Assembly: GCF_900107195.1 (NCBI RefSeq)
Contig: NZ_FNPB01000011.1
Location: 1-64,000 of the forward strand
DNA length: 64,000 nt
Reading direction: 5' to 3'
Source of the DNA: Halobellus clavatus
GTDB lineage: Archaea > Halobacteriota > Halobacteria > Halobacteriales > Haloferacaceae
In this document: positions 51,508-62,200 of the stretch, in pieces
How the letters are laid out: the number at the start of each line of letters is the position of its first letter
Numbering within the stretch: the first letter of the stretch is position 1
The notes under the pieces: generated by a model
Databases searched by the model: none
Told to the model about the DNA's origin: nothing
Seen by the model: the letters and a program-made list of their open reading frames with translations, nothing else
Made by a program: the position numbers and the translations under genes

Positions 51508-52686
51508 ATGGGTTCCGAAACGACCACCGCCCGTCGCGTGCTGGCGACTCTCCCTAGGCACCCACTCTCGATCTCGGATTTCATCAGCCTCCAAGCACCC
51601 GATAGTTTCGAATCCACCTCCACCTTGGACGGAACCGACATTCACACCCGAGTCGACAACTCCAACATTCAAAATCTGGGCGGCGTCGTCGCTATCGGTG
51701 ATGACTGGGTCGACCGTGAGGGCATCGTTGGCTTCCGCTTCATCGCCGGAGACACTTGGTTCGGTGTCGGCTTCGAACCAGAGACTGGCTGGACCATCCT
51801 CACCGAGGATTCCATCGACGAGAAGTTCTCGCAGGCTATCGATGATCGTATCGCGACTTGGGCAACCACCTTCTACGAGGAGGAAACCGTCCGGCCGTCG
51901 TTCTATGATACTTTCGCGGCCGCCTGTGTGTCCCAGCTTCCCCCGCGCCCGCTCCAGCACGGTGAACTCGGGGAGATACTCACTCCTGGAGGGATTTACC
52001 AGGAGTCCTTCGTTGAGGTGGTTCCCGTTCCCATCATCCAGATCGAACACACCGACAAGGTCATCGCCTTTTTGATGAAGGTTACTGCCCCTGATCGGTC
52101 CGGTCACGTCGTTGAGTATGGGTACCGCCTCCACACCGACGGCGTCTGGCGCAAGGCATGGGCTGACATCATCCCCGGCGAAGAGACCGAGGAAGTCGGT
52201 CTTCGTGATCGGCCAGTCGCCACTCTCATCGATGACGCCAATCAGGATTACTTGAATGAGATCGACTTACTCGTGGAGCCTCCGACCGATCACATCCAGA
52301 TCGAGGTCTACATCGATGTGATGTCACCAGAGCCAGCACCCGGTGGTATGTGGACTGCGGCATCTGACTGGTTCCCATCCATCGAGTACGGTGCTCCTAT
52401 CGTGGGCCTAAATACTGATGAGAATCCGGGCGAATTGACCGTCGTCGGCTACCTCGAGGGAACGGAGACCGCCGTTTATGTCGGTCTCAACCGCCAGGAT
52501 GACACGTGGGAAGAGATCATTTCTTTCGACCGCCCCGCCGACAAACGACAGGACACGGAAGTTGTCAATGCTATCGACGGCTGGCTTCAGAGCCAGTACG
52601 GCGCTCTCGTTGGGCCGTCGCACCACCCGCTCATCCAGCTCACCGACTGGGAGTCGAAGGTTCCCGACCTTTTTGCTTCCAAGTAA
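51508..52686 (+). CDS. Hypothetical soluble protein of the conjugation module
   Basis: A 392-residue acidic protein with two similar β-rich halves (GVVAIGDDWVDREGIVGFRF; NTDENPGELTVVGYLEGTETAVYVG). It has no membrane helix. A TATA box (TATTTTAAATAG, 51461-51472) gives it its own promoter. The function is unknown; its position suggests a cytoplasmic accessory or regulator of the secretion apparatus. Confidence 0.7.
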   Translation: MGSETTTARRVLATLPRHPLSISDFISLQAPDSFESTSTLDGTDIHTRVDNSNIQNLGGVVAIGDDWVDREGIVGFRFIAGDTWFGVGFEPETGWTILTEDSIDEKFSQAIDDRIATWATTFYEEETVRPSFYDTFAAACVSQLPPRPLQHGELGEILTPGGIYQESFVEVVPVPIIQIEHTDKVIAFLMKVTAPDRSGHVVEYGYRLHTDGVWRKAWADIIPGEETEEVGLRDRPVATLIDDANQDYLNEIDLLVEPPTDHIQIEVYIDVMSPEPAPGGMWTAASDWFPSIEYGAPIVGLNTDENPGELTVVGYLEGTETAVYVGLNRQDDTWEEIISFDRPADKRQDTEVVNAIDGWLQSQYGALVGPSHHPLIQLTDWESKVPDLFASK

Positions 52687-52754
52687 TCGACCTCGATGTC
52701 AATCGGGGAGAGAATTTTTAGGCATTCACGACACGTATTCACACGAGACGTCCC

Positions 52755-54032
52755 ATGAAACGGTACCCAGTAGCCGGCCAGTTACTCGAGCATCGCCTCT
52801 TCTTCGGACTCAGCGTCAGCGATCTCGAAGTCGGCGTAATCCCACTCGCCGCTATCATCCTTGCGTCCGGTATCAACAACGTCTTCGAGCCCTCGTTCAG
52901 TGGGCTACTTACTATCGGAAGCGGGATTCTCGGCCTCCTCGTCGGCTTGTACGTTCTCTGGCGAACACCTGCCGGTCAGACCCCTCGCGAGTGGCTCTTC
53001 GGGGCTGCAAAACACATCGTGGGCCCGGATCGCTATCTCTGGCAACCCGTCGAACGCGGTCTCGTTTCTGGACAGCACCTTGACGACATCCGTACTCTAC
53101 ATTCTGAGGATTCCGAAACCTCCGACGACAACAGCGATCCGGACCCAGAAACCTCGTCCTCGAGTGGCCCCCAGCAGTCCGCCTCAGATGATAACAGCGG
53201 TCAGCAAATCGTAACTGACGGCGGGCAGATGCACTCTCGCGAACGCCCACAGCGTGACCCGAGCCAGTACTACCACCAGCTCACGCAGGAGGAAACAACA
53301 ACGCAGGCGCAACTAGCTTTCGAGTATGTTCGCGAAGACGGCATTCTAGTCACGGAGAGCGACAACGAGGAACCTGCGTACGTCGGCCTTGTTCACATCA
53401 CCCCGACGAGTTGGCTTTCCCTCGACGATGAAGGACGCCAGTCTACGATCAACGCGTACGCTGACGTTCTCCGTGGAATCTCCTACCCCTTCCAAGTGCT
53501 CGCCCTTCCTCGTGAATTTGATTTGACGACGCACTTCGAGGAGATCGAACGTGCAGCCTACGAGGCCGAGGATCCGCCAGACATTATGCAGCTTGGTCGG
53601 TCGACGTACATCGACTGGCTCAATGAGTCGGTCGGTACCCGGCGAGTCAAAGTTCGTGATTTCTACATCGCCGTTAGGGTCGAGAGTTCGCACGTCCGAG
53701 AACAGTCCTATGGACACTCTACAGACGTTGTTTCGGGATCTCTCTTCCAACGAATCGTCGGCTGTGTCAATTCTGTCACCTCCTCAGTTCGTTCTCGGAT
53801 CGGCTCGAATACCGACGACGACGTCATCGAACGACAGTGTATTTCTGAAGTTAGAAGTCGGCAACACGAGTTTGCCGAAGCACTCCCCAGGACCGGTGTT
53901 CAGACCGAAGTGATGGACGACCGGGCAGACGTTCTGGACGTCCTCTACCGCTACTACAACCACGCTGACTCACCACTCGACGAGTATTCTCCCAAATCCT
54001 ACGCGGAAGTTCTCCCAGCTCGCCGGTCGTAG
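52755..54032 (+). CDS. PrgI/VirB3-like protein with a long cytoplasmic domain
   Basis: A 425-residue protein with two N-terminal membrane helices (about 22-44 and 47-69), the arrangement of PrgI/VirB3 proteins that sit next to VirB4. The sequence VEVGVIPLAAIILASGINNVFEP style and following RTPAGQTPREWLFGAAKHIVG are typical. A disordered acidic linker then leads to a domain (LVHITPTSWLSLDDEGRQSTINAYADVLRGI) like the N-terminal region of VirB4-class ATPases. It is immediately upstream of repeat copy 4 and the ATPase gene. Confidence 0.7.
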   Translation: MKRYPVAGQLLEHRLFFGLSVSDLEVGVIPLAAIILASGINNVFEPSFSGLLTIGSGILGLLVGLYVLWRTPAGQTPREWLFGAAKHIVGPDRYLWQPVERGLVSGQHLDDIRTLHSEDSETSDDNSDPDPETSSSSGPQQSASDDNSGQQIVTDGGQMHSRERPQRDPSQYYHQLTQEETTTQAQLAFEYVREDGILVTESDNEEPAYVGLVHITPTSWLSLDDEGRQSTINAYADVLRGISYPFQVLALPREFDLTTHFEEIERAAYEAEDPPDIMQLGRSTYIDWLNESVGTRRVKVRDFYIAVRVESSHVREQSYGHSTDVVSGSLFQRIVGCVNSVTSSVRSRIGSNTDDDVIERQCISEVRSRQHEFAEALPRTGVQTEVMDDRADVLDVLYRYYNHADSPLDEYSPKSYAEVLPARRS

Positions 54033-54111
54033 TGATTCCCGACCATCTCAGCATTTCTTCCTCCATCTTCTCGACTGTTCCTGCGGCGCTTGAGGTATCA
54101 CACCTGCCAGC

Positions 54112-54153
54112 GTTACCCCACGAGTGAATTATCTCCGCACTTTGTGGGGTAAC
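54112..54153. promoter_or_regulatory. GTTACCCCACG-N20-TGTGGGGTAAC inverted repeat, copy 4
   Basis: Arms at 54112-54122 and 54143-54153, 10 of 11 paired. The right arm ends 99 bp before ATG 54253. The spacer is 20 bp instead of 21. Confidence 0.7.
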
Positions 54154-54252
54154 TCGCTATCCTCCCTCAACCCACTTGCCGAAACGTCTACTTTGTGGAA
54201 AGCTATCAACGGGCGAAACCATTTACCGAGGCACTACGTATCCCACGATAGC

Positions 54253-56892
54253 ATGAGTAGCGTCCCAGTAGCCTGGGTACTCGGAATAGCATCCGCTACC
54301 GGGCAAGTGCAACAGATCATTCAGACGATCCAACGAGCGATTCAAGGCGGCCCGAACGCCCCGTCACCATTCATTCTTATCGGCGTCGCCGTCGGCGTCG
54401 CCCTCCTCCTCGGTCTTGGTATTCTTGCGTCACGCCGACTTGTCGGTTCGAGTCAACATCCATCTACAAACGCAACGAACGGCGCACCTGAGACGGAGGT
54501 CGACAGCGGCCGTCTGAATCGTCTTCTCTCTTGGCTTCCCGGTGGTTCTGGATCTATCCCTGGTGCCGGTACCTCCGCCCGAACAGATCCAGCCAACGTC
54601 AACCTCGAGAAAATCGACGACGAAACCTTCGACCGCGCCGTCAGCATCCTCGAACAAGAAGGCCGAGAGACGAGTCGGGCAAACATCCGTGAACAGGTTG
54701 CTCGCCTCATCGACTTTGAGGCCGCAGACCCCGACGAATTCCGCCTTGGACTCATCCAAGACGCCGACAGCCAAGCCCAGATCGACCAAGCGAGCGTCGC
54801 CCCACCAAGTATCGTCCCCGAAGATCCAACCACTCTCTACCGGAACGGCGAATTCGTCCGTATCCTCACTCCCGCAAGCGCTCCTGAGAGTGTCTTCGGT
54901 GGCTGGCTTATCAACCTCACCACGACCAATCTTGATGTCCGCGTCAGCTATCATCACACTCCCCGCGACCCCACGACGATTCGTGGTGCCCTCCAGGACC
55001 GTCTCACTGAACTCCAGATCGCCCTTTCTCGGAAGGAGGAAAAGGGCGCGACAGACTATCACGAAGACCTCAACCGCCGGGAAGAACTCGATCGTCTCCT
55101 TCGTCGCCTCACCGAAGGGACGACTCGACTCTACGACATCGGTATCTACATCGAAGTCGCTGGCAGTACCCGCGATGAACTCGAAGAGACCGCTCGGAAG
55201 GTCCAGCAACTCGTGGCTGACCGCGACGTCGAACTCGTTCCCCTTGAATTTCGCCAACTTGAATCCCAAGACGCGATCGCACCTGTCGTCTCCGACCCCA
55301 TCCAGAACACGGACCTTATGGAACACGACGCGGCGGCCACCCTCTTCGGCTTCGTCGAGCCCGCCATCGCTCACGAGGACGGTGTCCTCTATGGCTTCGA
55401 TGAGACTGGAAACCCTGTCATCGTCGACCGATACAGCCTCTCCGGCTTCTCTAAAGTCATCACTGGGAAGATCGGGTCCGGAAAAACGTTCGCCGCGAAA
55501 CTTTCTCTCTGGCGCCGTCTCCTCATCGACCCTGAATTCACGGCTATTGCATTCGACCCCACCGGTGACGACTTTGTCGACTTCTTCGAGACCCTCGGTG
55601 GCGATGTCGTCACCTTCGGTGGCGACGTCACCATCAACCCGCTCGAAATCCACCGCGGTACGGGTGAGGCTGAAGACCCCTACAAGGACAAACTCCGTTC
55701 CTTGACGGGGATGGTGCGGACGTTCTACGATCAGAGCGGCGACAGCCTGAGCGCTGAACGTGCTGGTCTCATTCAGCAGGTCTTCCACCTTGCATACCTT
55801 ATGTACGGTATCACTTCCGAACCCCGCACTCACGAACGCGAAAACCCCACTATGGAAGACGTCCTCGACATCCTCAAGGCTCTTGCTGATGGTGAGGACC
55901 CACTTGAATTCGTCAGCTACCAAGGAGACGCTACCGAACTTCACCGTGAGGAACGCGACGAGCTCGATGAACGCGTCGACGAAGTCACCTCCCGACTTCA
56001 GTCGAAGGACGATAGCAACCTCAAGTCCGAAGCCAACAGCCTCCTCCGCTCGCTCGAAGCCTTCCAGCCAGGTGGCGTCGCTGCGAACCTCTCTGGGAAG
56101 ACGACCGTCGACCTCGAGGACGAGCGGCTCATCGTCTTCGATATGAGTGCCTTCCAGGATACCAATCAAGCCCCTCTCCTTCAACACGTTATGCTTGATT
56201 GGAGCTACCAGCGGGCTCGCGAGAACTCCCGCCGGATGGAGGTCATCTTCGAGGAGGTTCACTACCTGCTCAGTCAGAAATCTGCCCGCTCGCTCATCGG
56301 CCTGTTCACCCGCCATTCCCGACACTTCAACGCTGGCTTGACGCTCATCTCCCAGACTGCAGAAGAATTCATGCAGGAGACCGACGATGTCCACTCACCA
56401 CGCGCGATCTACGACCAGTGCGACATCAAGCAGCTGTTTTACCAGGAATCAATTTCAGACGAGGTGATCGACTACTACGACCTCTCCCCAGCTGATGTCG
56501 AGGCCATCCAGAGCTTTGCACGTGGACAGGAGTCCGAGTTCAGTGAATGTCTCCTGAGCGTCACCGGAATCGCGCGTCGACATCTCGAAATCCACGCGAG
56601 CGAGCTCACGGTTGATCTCCTTACTGAACCTGAGACGGCCGCCGCAACCGCTCAGTTGGTTGAACAGCGTCGCCAACAGGCTGCCACCGCCCGCAGTGAA
56701 CAGACTACCACCCAACCAGAAGAGAACGCCGAGACTGCCGGTGGTTTGGGCGAAGAAGCTGCTGAGAAGGAAACTACTGACTCCAGTACGACACCCAGCG
56801 AAACGAGTGAGCCACCAACTGACCCCATCACAGACGGAAGTGGGGGCTCATCCTCCTCTGGGGACACTGCTGACGACACTAATTCCGAATAA
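54253..56892 (+). CDS. VirB4/HerA-type conjugation ATPase
   Basis: An 879-residue ATPase. ATG 54253 is chosen because the frame's earlier ATG/GTG codons fall in the inverted repeat. One membrane helix (about 36-60) precedes a VirB4-like N-terminal domain (about 150-380) and the motor domain: Walker A GKIGSGKTF (405-413), AFDPTGDDFVDFFETLGG and Walker B-like RLIVFDMSAF (about 623-632), with HSRHFNAGLTLISQTAEEF and a late Gln/Arg finger segment. It powers substrate transfer or pilus assembly. An acidic Ser/Thr tail of about 90 residues follows. Confidence 0.85.
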   Translation: MSSVPVAWVLGIASATGQVQQIIQTIQRAIQGGPNAPSPFILIGVAVGVALLLGLGILASRRLVGSSQHPSTNATNGAPETEVDSGRLNRLLSWLPGGSGSIPGAGTSARTDPANVNLEKIDDETFDRAVSILEQEGRETSRANIREQVARLIDFEAADPDEFRLGLIQDADSQAQIDQASVAPPSIVPEDPTTLYRNGEFVRILTPASAPESVFGGWLINLTTTNLDVRVSYHHTPRDPTTIRGALQDRLTELQIALSRKEEKGATDYHEDLNRREELDRLLRRLTEGTTRLYDIGIYIEVAGSTRDELEETARKVQQLVADRDVELVPLEFRQLESQDAIAPVVSDPIQNTDLMEHDAAATLFGFVEPAIAHEDGVLYGFDETGNPVIVDRYSLSGFSKVITGKIGSGKTFAAKLSLWRRLLIDPEFTAIAFDPTGDDFVDFFETLGGDVVTFGGDVTINPLEIHRGTGEAEDPYKDKLRSLTGMVRTFYDQSGDSLSAERAGLIQQVFHLAYLMYGITSEPRTHERENPTMEDVLDILKALADGEDPLEFVSYQGDATELHREERDELDERVDEVTSRLQSKDDSNLKSEANSLLRSLEAFQPGGVAANLSGKTTVDLEDERLIVFDMSAFQDTNQAPLLQHVMLDWSYQRARENSRRMEVIFEEVHYLLSQKSARSLIGLFTRHSRHFNAGLTLISQTAEEFMQETDDVHSPRAIYDQCDIKQLFYQESISDEVIDYYDLSPADVEAIQSFARGQESEFSECLLSVTGIARRHLEIHASELTVDLLTEPETAAATAQLVEQRRQQAATARSEQTTTQPEENAETAGGLGEEAAEKETTDSSTTPSETSEPPTDPITDGSGGSSSSGDTADDTNSE

Positions 56893-57024
56893 TACCCTTC
56901 CCTTCTCTTCTCGCTCGGTCTACCTTGCCTCTCGTCATTTCACACCTTCCCTGTAGTCCACCAGTACAATCGGAGAGAGCGGGTTTTCGCCTGTACCCCC
57001 GGTGGAGTTAAGTGTTAGACCAGC

Positions 57025-57510
57025 ATGGTTCAAACTAACCGGGAGACAGATATGACCAGCGTACTCCTCGGTGTCCAGCTCGCAGCTTTTGCCATCGCGG
57101 ATGCCCTCCCTGGTGGCCTACGCGGGCTTGGACTCCTCACGGCTGCCCGCGCACAGTTCGCGACCATAAAAGCCGACCTGATGGCTCAGGCCGCGCCGAT
57201 TTGGACTCGGCAGATGAGTGTGATCTTGCAGGCAGACTGTCCAGATGGGACTGAGGTTAGCTCAAATGAAGTCATCCAGTCCATCCACAACATCAACGAC
57301 TTCATCTTCCTCCTTGGATGGACGCTTGTGCCCGGAGGATTCGTCCTCGGAGGTATCCTCTACTTCTACGGCTGGAACCAGTCTTGGAAAAAGCGGGGCC
57401 TCCGGCTGATGGTTGGCGCGGTCGCGATCGCCGGCGTCATCCTTCTTTGGGGCGCTATCGCTAACCTCATCCAGTGGGCGACCGGCGGCACTTGTGCGCC
57501 CACCACGTAA
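57025..57510 (+). CDS. Small membrane protein of the conjugation module
   Basis: A 161-residue protein with a hydrophobic N-terminal part (VLLGVQLAAFAIADALPGG) and two C-terminal helices (FIFLLGWTLVPGGFVLGGILYFYG; LMVGAVAIAGVILLWGAIANLIQW). A start at 57052 is an alternative. Size and two-helix layout are like VirB2/pilin-type or channel accessory proteins, but no clear match is seen. Confidence 0.55.
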   Translation: MVQTNRETDMTSVLLGVQLAAFAIADALPGGLRGLGLLTAARAQFATIKADLMAQAAPIWTRQMSVILQADCPDGTEVSSNEVIQSIHNINDFIFLLGWTLVPGGFVLGGILYFYGWNQSWKKRGLRLMVGAVAIAGVILLWGAIANLIQWATGGTCAPTT

Positions 57511-57606
57511 CGGCGTTGAGTCGATTATTGGCGCTGGCAGACTGCCGCCTTGCCGTCCCCATCTTCTCGGCATCATCAGTAACTACAACCTGTGACCACG
57601 CTCTTG

Positions 57607-59055
57607 TTAAGGCGAGCTGTCACACCCCTTTCGCTCTCGGAGTACCGCAATCCTGTCCTCGACTGAGGGGTGCACTCGAAGGAACCACTCGATAACAAAC
57701 GGAGCCCCCCATGGAAGGGACGACGTCTCCGTCTTTTTCGAACTCTCCCTCGCTCGGAGATCGGCAACCGACTGCAATGCGGTTATCGCGGTCTCACTTC
57801 CCACCCGTTGTCGTTCGTATTCGTCGGCAGCCAACTCAGCTCGGCGAACCCACCGTACGAGGCCGAACCGGAACCCGAATGCGAGAATGCCCATCACCAC
57901 ACCGAGTGTCTGCATCGATGGCGAAACAACCGCGAGTATCCCACCGACACCACCGAAGAAAACCAATCCGGCCCCAGCAGCGAGGCGAAGATGTCCAAGA
58001 ACGTGATGCCCGTGCTCGTGGTGGAGGATTGCGCGGAGTGATTCTGGCGAAATACTGTCATCTTCGAGGAGGGTCTCGCCAACGAAGACCCGGCGAAAGG
58101 GCCAGACACCCGCCGCCATCGCCGTCGAACGAAGCCCCACCGTGGCAACCCAAATCGACGTGTGGGGGTCAGCATCGATCTCCTCTGGTACGATCGCTGC
58201 GTATTCTTCAGGTGTGAGCGGCCGCGCCATATTCAGAAACGGCAAGAGCGTGATTGCGAAGAACAGGTAGGTGAACGTGAGCGCCCAGGTCACCGGCATT
58301 CTGAGCTCAGATGGAATCGGCAGCGCCGTCCACGGTGCTACAACTAATATAAAGAGTCCACCAACGACCAACGCAACCCGGAGAGCGTGATCGTGGCGCG
58401 CCTCCGGCGTCTCAAGATGACTTGTCGTCTCCCTCCAAAACATCGAGATTAACGGCGCACCTGTCACCGCCAAACACCCGAAATAGCTCGCAAGGATGAG
58501 CATCGGAAAGAGTCCTTTGACGACGACATTCGGTGAGGGCATCGGATATTCTGGCGTTAGTCTAACAAAGAACACCCAGACCAGAGTGGTGAATCCACCA
58601 CTGACGATAGACCCCCCTAAGAACAGCACGAAGAAGTTGTTCAAGTGATCTGGAAGCCAAGAGACCCACCGAAAGCCTTCGGACACTTCATATTCTTCCG
58701 AGGCGGTTTGATCCGTGTTTTCCGATGATTCCGTCGACGCCGATGCCTCTTCGCGGTTCAACCTATACTCATCGTAACGGTTTACCGCAGCACCGATCTG
58801 CCAGCCAAGTGCCACTGCGATAAGCATCGGGACCGTCACCCCGACGAAGAGCAGCGCCGTCGCCGATGTAACCCCAAACACGAATCTGACCAGAACATAA
58901 CTGAAGCCCGCCACTATAGGGGCAGTAAGAAATACACCCAACCCCCACCAGACCAACGTATCGACCGGCGAAGGTAGCCACGCAAGCGACGAACGAGCCT
59001 CGGATAGTACTCGTCGCCACCGTGGACAGGGGCTTGAGTCGCCATTCGAGGGCAT
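57607..59055 (-). CDS. M48-family membrane metalloprotease
   Basis: A 482-residue protein with six or so membrane helices and the zinc protease signature HHEHGHHVLGH (HExxH type, about residues 346-356), followed by the downstream ELAADEYE that supplies the third ligand. It resembles HtpX/Ste24-type proteases. It is encoded against the direction of the secretion genes and inserted between two of them, so it may process or degrade misassembled secretion proteins. Its 5' end faces the giant ATPase gene. Confidence 0.85.
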   Translation of the reverse strand: MPSNGDSSPCPRWRRVLSEARSSLAWLPSPVDTLVWWGLGVFLTAPIVAGFSYVLVRFVFGVTSATALLFVGVTVPMLIAVALGWQIGAAVNRYDEYRLNREEASASTESSENTDQTASEEYEVSEGFRWVSWLPDHLNNFFVLFLGGSIVSGGFTTLVWVFFVRLTPEYPMPSPNVVVKGLFPMLILASYFGCLAVTGAPLISMFWRETTSHLETPEARHDHALRVALVVGGLFILVVAPWTALPIPSELRMPVTWALTFTYLFFAITLLPFLNMARPLTPEEYAAIVPEEIDADPHTSIWVATVGLRSTAMAAGVWPFRRVFVGETLLEDDSISPESLRAILHHEHGHHVLGHLRLAAGAGLVFFGGVGGILAVVSPSMQTLGVVMGILAFGFRFGLVRWVRRAELAADEYERQRVGSETAITALQSVADLRARESSKKTETSSLPWGAPFVIEWFLRVHPSVEDRIAVLRERKGCDSSP

Positions 59056-59248
59056 CTTTTACCGTAGATCATGCTATCTGAACCCAAAAATTGTCCGGGG
59101 GAACTCCAGTCCCTCGACCCACTGGCTATGAAAACGATTGCTTAGGAGACATCAGCGCATCGACTGAGCGAGCAATCGACCGGCCCCAAACTCCCGAATA
59201 GTATTTTACGCTGAGCAGATGAAATATCTGTAGAGGCCACTACTGGCT

Positions 59249-62200
59249 ATGCCGACGCTCCCAGCCTTCACTCGAGCTTGGCTCTCGCCGGCCCCGCTCA
59301 CCGATGACCATACCCAGTCGCCGCCCGATGCAAGGACAGATCGTACTTCGCATTCGTCGCGGTCGGTAGAGCCGACCCAGACGTCTCGATCCACTCGCTC
59401 AGGCCGCCCGAGGAATCGCCGTCCCCTGTACGGTGTTCTGTTGGCCCTGAGCGTCATCGGTATCCTACTCACGGCGGCCACTGGCCCAGCTCTCGCAGCA
59501 CACCCCGCTGACTCCACGAGTACCACAGAGAGCCAGGACCTCTCTTCTACTTCGCTGCAATCCACGAATACAACCTCGCCGTGCCAAACTCAGAACAATA
59601 ACTCGTACGGATGGACGGAACACTACGCGTGTATTCAAGTTCATCTCTACCAGCAGGATCAGGATCTCTCGATCTTCCCAGAAGACGCAACACAGGCCCG
59701 GGAAGCTGCGAAGAACGGAGAGTCGGCTGAAACCATCGAGGATTGGCTCTTCCGATACTATCGTACGGAGCAATACCCCGACTGGTGGATGCCGTCAGAG
59801 GAACAGATTGAGCAAACCCCGAAGCTCAAGCTCTACCCACTCACGAACGAAACAGTTCACGAGTACGAGACCACTCAATCTCTCTCCGTGTTTCCGGAGG
59901 ACGCTCGAGCCGTCCGATTCGCGGCAACTCATAACGCGACGGTGAACGAACTCCGGATGGCCCTCCTCAACTACTACGCCGTTCAGTGGGATCAGGGCTG
60001 GCGGCCGGACTCAGAATCATCCACGACCACCACAGCCAACACATCCGTAGGAGGCGGCTCAAACGGAGGAGAATCGGAGGCTACCGCCGGGTCGAGTTCA
60101 AGCCCCGCTTGGTATGCTCCGTACCTTAGTGGGATCGTCGACGCCGCAAATCAATTTCGTGGATGGATGAGAGGAGTGCAGGAGTTCATCGGTGGGCTCC
60201 TCATTTGGAGCTTCAAGAATCCCATTATCGCAGGGATTGTCATCTTCACGTCTCTCGTCGTGTTCCTCCTTCTCGGAGTCGCACGGCGGATGCGGCGGAC
60301 GTGGACGGCGATGCTTGCGGTCTGGTCTCGATTCGTCCGCGCGATCGTCTGGGTGGCCGACACTATTGGCATCGGAACGATCCGGCGAACACAAATCAAA
60401 TTCTTCCGATTCCGTCGCACCCTCAACGTCTATGCTCACGCGTTCGCAGCGATGACTGGCTGGGCAATCCGCGAAGGGTTTCACCGTGTCGACCGTACGA
60501 TCACAGACTACGTCACCGACGAAGACTCCAGCACGTGGTCGTATATCGCACCACCCGCTCACGCACGCGCCAGTAGCGCAGCTGATGCCGCCGTCTCGGA
60601 GACAACGTATGCGAAGAGCAAGCGCCTCCTTGATCCTCTCGATGCACCAGCCGTGTACGAACTCGATGAGGATGAACCACCGCGACCAGGAGACGACCTC
60701 TGGTACCGCATTACGGCCTCCGATCAACCGGCCTCACCGGAGACAATCACTAAACAGATCGAAGGTCTACCCAATCTCACTGACGGGCTGGAAGTCATCA
60801 TCCGATCGGCACCTCATGACCCCGAGATCGGAGGAGAAGAAAGCGAGCTTCAAACTACTGAAGGCGATGGCACCCGACTCGCAATCGAGGTTCTAATCCA
60901 CTTCATCGAGGACGGCCAGACGAGCACGCTCGACCGGACGAAGCACAACTGGGTACGACAAGCCTTCGGTGGTCCCGACTACGACGTCACGCCAGTCTCG
61001 ACGACGCTCCAGCGACTCCTCCGCGCCCGGCCGTACCGGCGGTGCAAGCATCTTCTCGGGAATGATGCGCCCCCATCAGCGACGTTCCCTTGGAGTAACG
61101 CGCAATCATCGGACGCCGCGACAGACGGTGGGCGGACTATCGGCGAGGACACGCCCACACCGAGCGAACGCGCAGCTGCAGCCGAGGCGATTCCTCAACG
61201 GTACTTCCGAGAGCATCTTGAGGATCAGTTCACTGCGGTCTGCCCGGAAGCGCCCGTGAGCTATCCACTCGGCTCCCGAGGAACCCGCCGCTGGGACTTC
61301 CTCCAGCGACTCAACGTCTTCGACGAAACCGCTGCCGAAGAAGCCCCTCCGATGGAAGCCGCTCTCGATGCCCTCCTTGAGACCGACGAACCCGCACTTC
61401 TCCGTGCCCGGATTACATCCGCAGGCGACCTTAGTGATCTCATTCGGCAGAAACTCGACGTCATCGAGGGTGAGGAAAGTACCCAGTTCGACAAACGAAC
61501 GAATCGCCGTGGGCGTAGCCGTGCGACACCAAGCTCAGGAGAGAATACCACCGAGGAAGACCGGGCTGCTGCTCGAGAACGAGAGAGTAGTCGGGTCCGT
61601 GGGGAAGTCGCGAGCGCGGAAGGGACACGGAACGAAGAACTCCAGAACAAGGGTGTAACTCGGAGTTTCAAAGTCACGATGGATGTCTTCACCCAACCCA
61701 CACCCTTCTTGAATGATGCCCTCGAAGAGACTGCTGGAGGGTCAGTTGAACCCTCCTCAGAGGCCCACCCCGTCCCCTCCCCCCTCTTCCATTCAGATGG
61801 GGACTCCACCTCTGCCTCGACAAATACGGCGAGTGACGGGGGCGTCTTCACCGAAGAACAGCCCGACCTCAACGAGATAGACAGTACTGCCGATCTATCT
61901 GGTTCCGACGCCGACATCGAGACCTTAGCGAGTCGTGGTGACACTCTTCGAGTGACTCCCGAGACGCTTGCCGAAGCCGCAGCCAGCCAGCGGACTACGG
62001 CTCGCGACGACGCCTGGCGGCTCGCAAAAACGTGGGCGACTGCTGCTGACGGCGAGTTCAACAAGCTCACTGAACCACCAGAGAACAGCCGCCTCGCAAA
62101 GTGGGCACGGCAGTTTGGATGGCGGAGACATACGCTCGGACAGCTCCGTGACTCGTACCGTTTCCACCGCGCTCAGGAGTATGCTGGTAGGGCACCCACA

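Noticed and set aside
54124-54252. An earlier start for the VirB4-like ATPase
   Set aside because: The start at 54124 is inside the inverted repeat copy 4, which is more likely promoter DNA.
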